Source of the DNA: Membranipora membranacea
Lineage: Eukaryota > Bryozoa > Gymnolaemata > Cheilostomatida > Membraniporidae
Reading direction: 5' to 3'
DNA: 64,000 bases
NCBI GenBank assembly: GCA_914767715.1
Contig: OU612067.1
Span: 16,063,001 to 16,127,000 of the forward strand
Both the position numbers and the translations under genes were made by a program. The notes under the pieces are model-generated. The model did not search any database. It was given only the letters and a program-made list of their open reading frames with translations, and was not told the origin of the DNA. Shown here piece by piece: positions 61,201 through 64,000 of this stretch. How positions within the stretch are numbered: the stretch's first letter is position 1; every line of letters begins with the position of its first letter.

Positions 61201-64000
61201 AGCAAATCACATTCTACGGCTCAAGATTACGACGTAGCTATAAGCCTACAGGTGAGACTCTCCCAATCGCAGGAATGTCAGAACCAGCCATAGTCCATTC
61301 TCAGGGTATTACTCTCTTCGGTAACGATGGTAAAATGGTAAGTGATGAAAAAAGGCCTGCATCAGGGAGGGTAGTAGGGTTCCCACCCTTCCTGCCTGCA
61401 TAGTAAGACTGGATCCAGTCCAACAATTCGGAGTTATCTACTCATGTTGTGTGTGACAGACAACTCAACACAACAACAACCCGAAACTCATCAGCCAATC
61501 AAAACAAAACCAAAACACAAGCGCATGGGTCTATTCAGAAATACACAATTGTGATATGTGCATAGAAATATCGATGTCTTTGTATACATGAGTAGATAAC
61601 ACCACAGAAGCAATATCCATCGCAACCAATAATGCAGACATGACCCCATTGCTGGCCTCAATCCCAGGCTACCTGCATAACCGGGTTTTAAGGCGGCTTT
61701 TCCTCCTTACACTGTTAGGGGATATGATTTAAATGCCCCATTGTTGGCCTTAATCCCTGACAACCTGCATGGCCGGGTTTTAAGGCGGCTTTTCCTCCTC
61801 CCCCACATAGTTGGGTTATATGATTTAAATCGGTGTCACCTCACTAGTGCTGAAGATGTCAGACTCTAGTGCAGCTTTTGACTATTTTGGTGTTTGAGCC
61901 GAACCCTGTTGAACAGTAAGCCAGTACTAAGGGAGATAATCAGTGATTGATATCTGTCCCCTAGTAAGGAATAGGATGTCTTTAAGTGCTCAAGTGGATT
62001 CATAGAATTGAGTTAAAGTGTATAATGCTTGGGGAGAACTTTGGTGATTGAAAACCTTTCCAGAAATTTTAAGTTTTACCATTTTTGAATTGTCTTTTTG
62101 TTGGTAATATGCAAAAGTAGACTGCTCAATAAAAGCCTTTTTTGTTTGAAGTCACAGTTTTCCTTTAACTTGACGGCAGTAGCTTCCAAAGCTGTCACAG
62201 AGTAAGGCTATTTATCCCTACTCTGTGATAATACACAATATAACATACATGTATATAAAATTTATGGTGAATGCTGCTGTGAATGCGGCTGCTCATAATG
62301 TATCGAATGCAGGTTTTCAAGTCTTCAAAGTGGATCAACATAATGTATGGACCAAAATATGCAAGACACAATTTCTCAACCACACCTTTACCTGCAGGTT
62401 GATGTTGCGCGTGTAGCTCTACCTAATGGTAGGATGATCCCAGCTGATAAGTTTGGAGGTGATATGGATGCTGAGGCTAATACACTACAGTTAACTCCTG
62501 AAGAAGAGGAGATACAGCGAAAGGCTCGACTCATCTGGAGCGGTATTCTCAATGTGGAGATAGAAGAGGCCACTGACTTCTTCGAATGTGGAGCTGGTAG
62601 TATGGATGTCGTGAGGTGAGTGGGTAGCATGTGAGCCTAGGATATAAATGATGGGGGGGGGGGGGCGGCAGTGGTGTCCACAATCATTCAAATCGGTTAC
62701 TCTTTGTCTCTATTTATGGCACACCTGATCTTAAGCCGTGAGAATTAATTATGTGCTGAACATTTTTATAGATTTCTTTCACCGTTTATGCTTTTGTTTT
62801 TCTGTTGAATTTTATCATATATTATTTTGCACCCCGACCATTTACTATTGGCCTGCAAGACAGGGTTACTCCTTACCTTTGCTCACAACCAATCAAAGTT
62901 TGACTCGTTTTTCTGCAGACTCGTGGAAGAGATCAAGGAGAAATGTGGACTACAGATAACTAATGATAAAGTCTACATGTCCACAACATTTGCTGACTTT
63001 ACTGAGATGTTAGTTATGAACCATCGGGGTGAAGACCAAGAGGAAGAATTCTATTATGAACCTGTAAGTCTATAGACTTACCTCATTGACTTACCTCCAA
63101 GACTTACCTCATCGACTCACCTCACTGACTTACCATGTGGACTGGTACTGGTTTGTGGTCAAGTTTCAGTCTCAATAAAGACTTGGATAGAATAAAGCCT
63201 AGACATTTGCGATGTCGTTATCAATGTGAATGATATTTTATTAAAAGAATTTGAGAAAGATGTAATGTTTGGGTTAAAAAATACCGTCACTACCATTAAT
63301 TCCTTTTATCGGCATTCAAACTCTATTCAATTCACTGCAAAGTGTTAGTATGTAAAATTCGGTAACTTTATAATAATAATAAATAATAATATTTGCTTGC
63401 AGGTCACAATGCATGCCAACAACATGGATTTATCCTTCCCTAACCAGCTTTTCATCAACAACGAGTTTATCGATGCCTCGGATGGGGGCACGTTCAACAC
63501 CATCAACCCATCTGATGAATCTGTGATATGTAAGGTGGCTAAGGCTACAACTGATGATGTGGACTACGCAGTTCACTGCGCAAAGGTATGTTAAGGCTTA
63601 ACAGATTGAACTGTGGAGCTTGGAGCACCGTGGTAAATATTATTCTCAAAGCAAGAGTTTTCAGATGGAAGTTGTTGTTTTGGTTTTTTCTGCTTGTTTT
63701 GTATTTGGTTTGATACAATAAATTTGATTAACTCACTGCTCAGTTAAAGACATCTGCAGCTTGATAGAGTAGTAGATAGTATGTGTGAGTTTGAAGGCAT
63801 TGTAACAAATATAAAAAATATATCTAGCCAGAATAAGTTTATTTATCAAAAATGTTAGCCTAACTGAGAGTTGTTCCCTCTCTGAGGTTTTACCTCAGAG
63901 AGGGGACAACTTCAATCTGTTTGTATATTTCGTCGAAGAGTTACTTCCTGGTTTCATGAACACATTATCTGTTTTAGAATGCGTTTGAAGAGTATAAGGA
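54757..64000 (+). CDS. ALDH1L2: Mitochondrial 10-formyltetrahydrofolate dehydrogenase, 5' part
   Basis: Exons: 54757-54807, 55502-55652, 58538-58772, 59588-59753, 60671-60862, 61203-61337, 62398-62615, 62919-63063, 63403-63585, and 63978 running off the window. Phases agree, giving about 500 aa so far of about 900. Exon 1 encodes [17 protein letters not shown], basic and amphipathic without acidic residues, fitting a mitochondrial presequence. The formyltransferase/hydrolase domain follows: [33 protein letters not shown] with the catalytic His; [13 protein letters not shown] with the catalytic Asp. The C-terminal linker domain spans exons 5-6. The carrier domain has [13 protein letters not shown], whose Ser takes 4'-phosphopantetheine. 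The aldehyde dehydrogenase domain starts in exon 9 ([20 protein letters not shown]). The enzyme oxidises 10-formyl-THF to THF and CO2 with NADP+. Invertebrates may have one ALDH1L gene; the presequence is why I choose the L2 name. Confidence 0.93.
55160..55280. repeat. Foldback in ALDH1L2 intron 1
   Basis: CATGGGCCCCTGGGACTTAC...CAATGTCCAG on the left pairs with CTGGACATTG...GTAAGTCCCAGGGGCCCATG on the right. GC-rich for this window. No second copy seen. Confidence 0.8.
58168..58203. repeat. (AT)n microsatellite
   Basis: Uninterrupted TA dinucleotides in ALDH1L2 intron 2. Shorter TA runs occur near 30960, 49697 and 59493. Confidence 0.9.
59157..59259. repeat. Foldback MITE, family 2
   Basis: Tips AGATCAAGCATGATCCAATT and CAAATTGGATCATAATTG. 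It lies in ALDH1L2 intron 3. A weaker relative without the outer tips may lie at 56400-56475. Confidence 0.7.
60955..61040 (+). mobile_element. LINE 3' tail, second copy
   Basis: TTCTGTCACGGCATGAAAAACATTC, followed by GATGAT and AATAAAAGTATATA, matches the 3' UTR of the LINE at 30585-30965 (motif shown in part: GCATGAAAAACATTC). It is severely 5' truncated, in ALDH1L2 intron 5. Confidence 0.65.
61643..61830 (+). repeat. Two-copy tandem repeat, ~93 bp
   Basis: The copies share CCGGGTTTTAAGGCGGCTTT, TCCTCC and TATGATTTAAAT. They lie in ALDH1L2 intron 6. Origin unknown. Confidence 0.85.
62194..62230. repeat. Short palindrome, ACAGAGTAAGG family
   Basis: TCACAGAGTAAGGCTATTTA is followed by TCCCTACTCTGTGA. 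Same unit as at 40706 and 41982. Confidence 0.75.
63870..63910. repeat. 41-bp perfect-type hairpin
   Basis: GTTGTTCCCTCTCTGAGGT and its near reverse complement ACCTCAGAGAGGGGACAAC lie on either side of a 3-base loop in ALDH1L2 intron 9. It carries a GGGGACAAC motif at its end. Confidence 0.85.

Overview
This is a window of nuclear DNA from an invertebrate animal. The genes are split by GT-AG introns of roughly 0.2-3 kb, the DNA is AT-rich by eye, and the proteins belong to animal families: CUB, CCP/sushi and fibronectin type II receptors, FBXO8, a LicD/fukutin-related enzyme and mitochondrial ALDH1L. tRNA-derived SINEs, LINE 3' fragments and many small foldback elements fill the space between exons. 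I cannot fix the phylum; a marine invertebrate is likely. Exon limits were read by hand from splice sites and checked for matching phase and an unbroken frame.

Positions 1-36,620 hold a cluster of receptor-like genes. On the + strand, R1 (1049-8272) has two CUB-like domains, four CCPs, one membrane helix and a tyrosine-rich tail. Three minus-strand genes follow: R2 (13667-11717; CUB plus poly-Thr, membrane exon missing), R3 (18049-15136; CUB, stalk, TM, Tyr tail) and R4 (24193-19412; FN2, three CCPs, TM, Tyr tail). After a spacer come a broken plus-strand relative of R4 (about 26570-27010), R5 (28219-32248; CUB, stalk, TM, Tyr tail) and R6 (33696-36620; same plan, no CUB exon). Either side of about 25 kb the same gene types therefore occur in mirrored orientation. 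R1, R3 and R5 share a tail motif V-D-N-D/E-L-Y. The set looks like a locus of cell-surface recognition receptors with tyrosine signalling tails, still diversifying by duplication, exon loss and exon repetition.

Positions 36,621-43,420 are gene-poor and repeat-rich. A two-exon LicD/fukutin-related type II membrane protein follows (43421-44805). The minus strand of 48213-53671 carries a five-exon FBXO8 orthologue (F-box plus Sec7). From 54757 to the right edge runs the first part of an ALDH1L gene whose N-terminus looks like a mitochondrial presequence: formyltransferase/hydrolase domain, linker domain, carrier domain with its phosphopantetheine serine, and the start of the aldehyde dehydrogenase domain.

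The repeats are informative. At least two families of ~100-bp foldback MITEs occur in several copies. A pogo/Tigger-like non-autonomous element and a second foldback each end within ten bases of a splice donor. Two different GC-rich minisatellites sit upstream of the last exon in two receptor genes. Two paralogues appear to have lost an exon, one where a retroelement fragment now lies and one next to a minisatellite.
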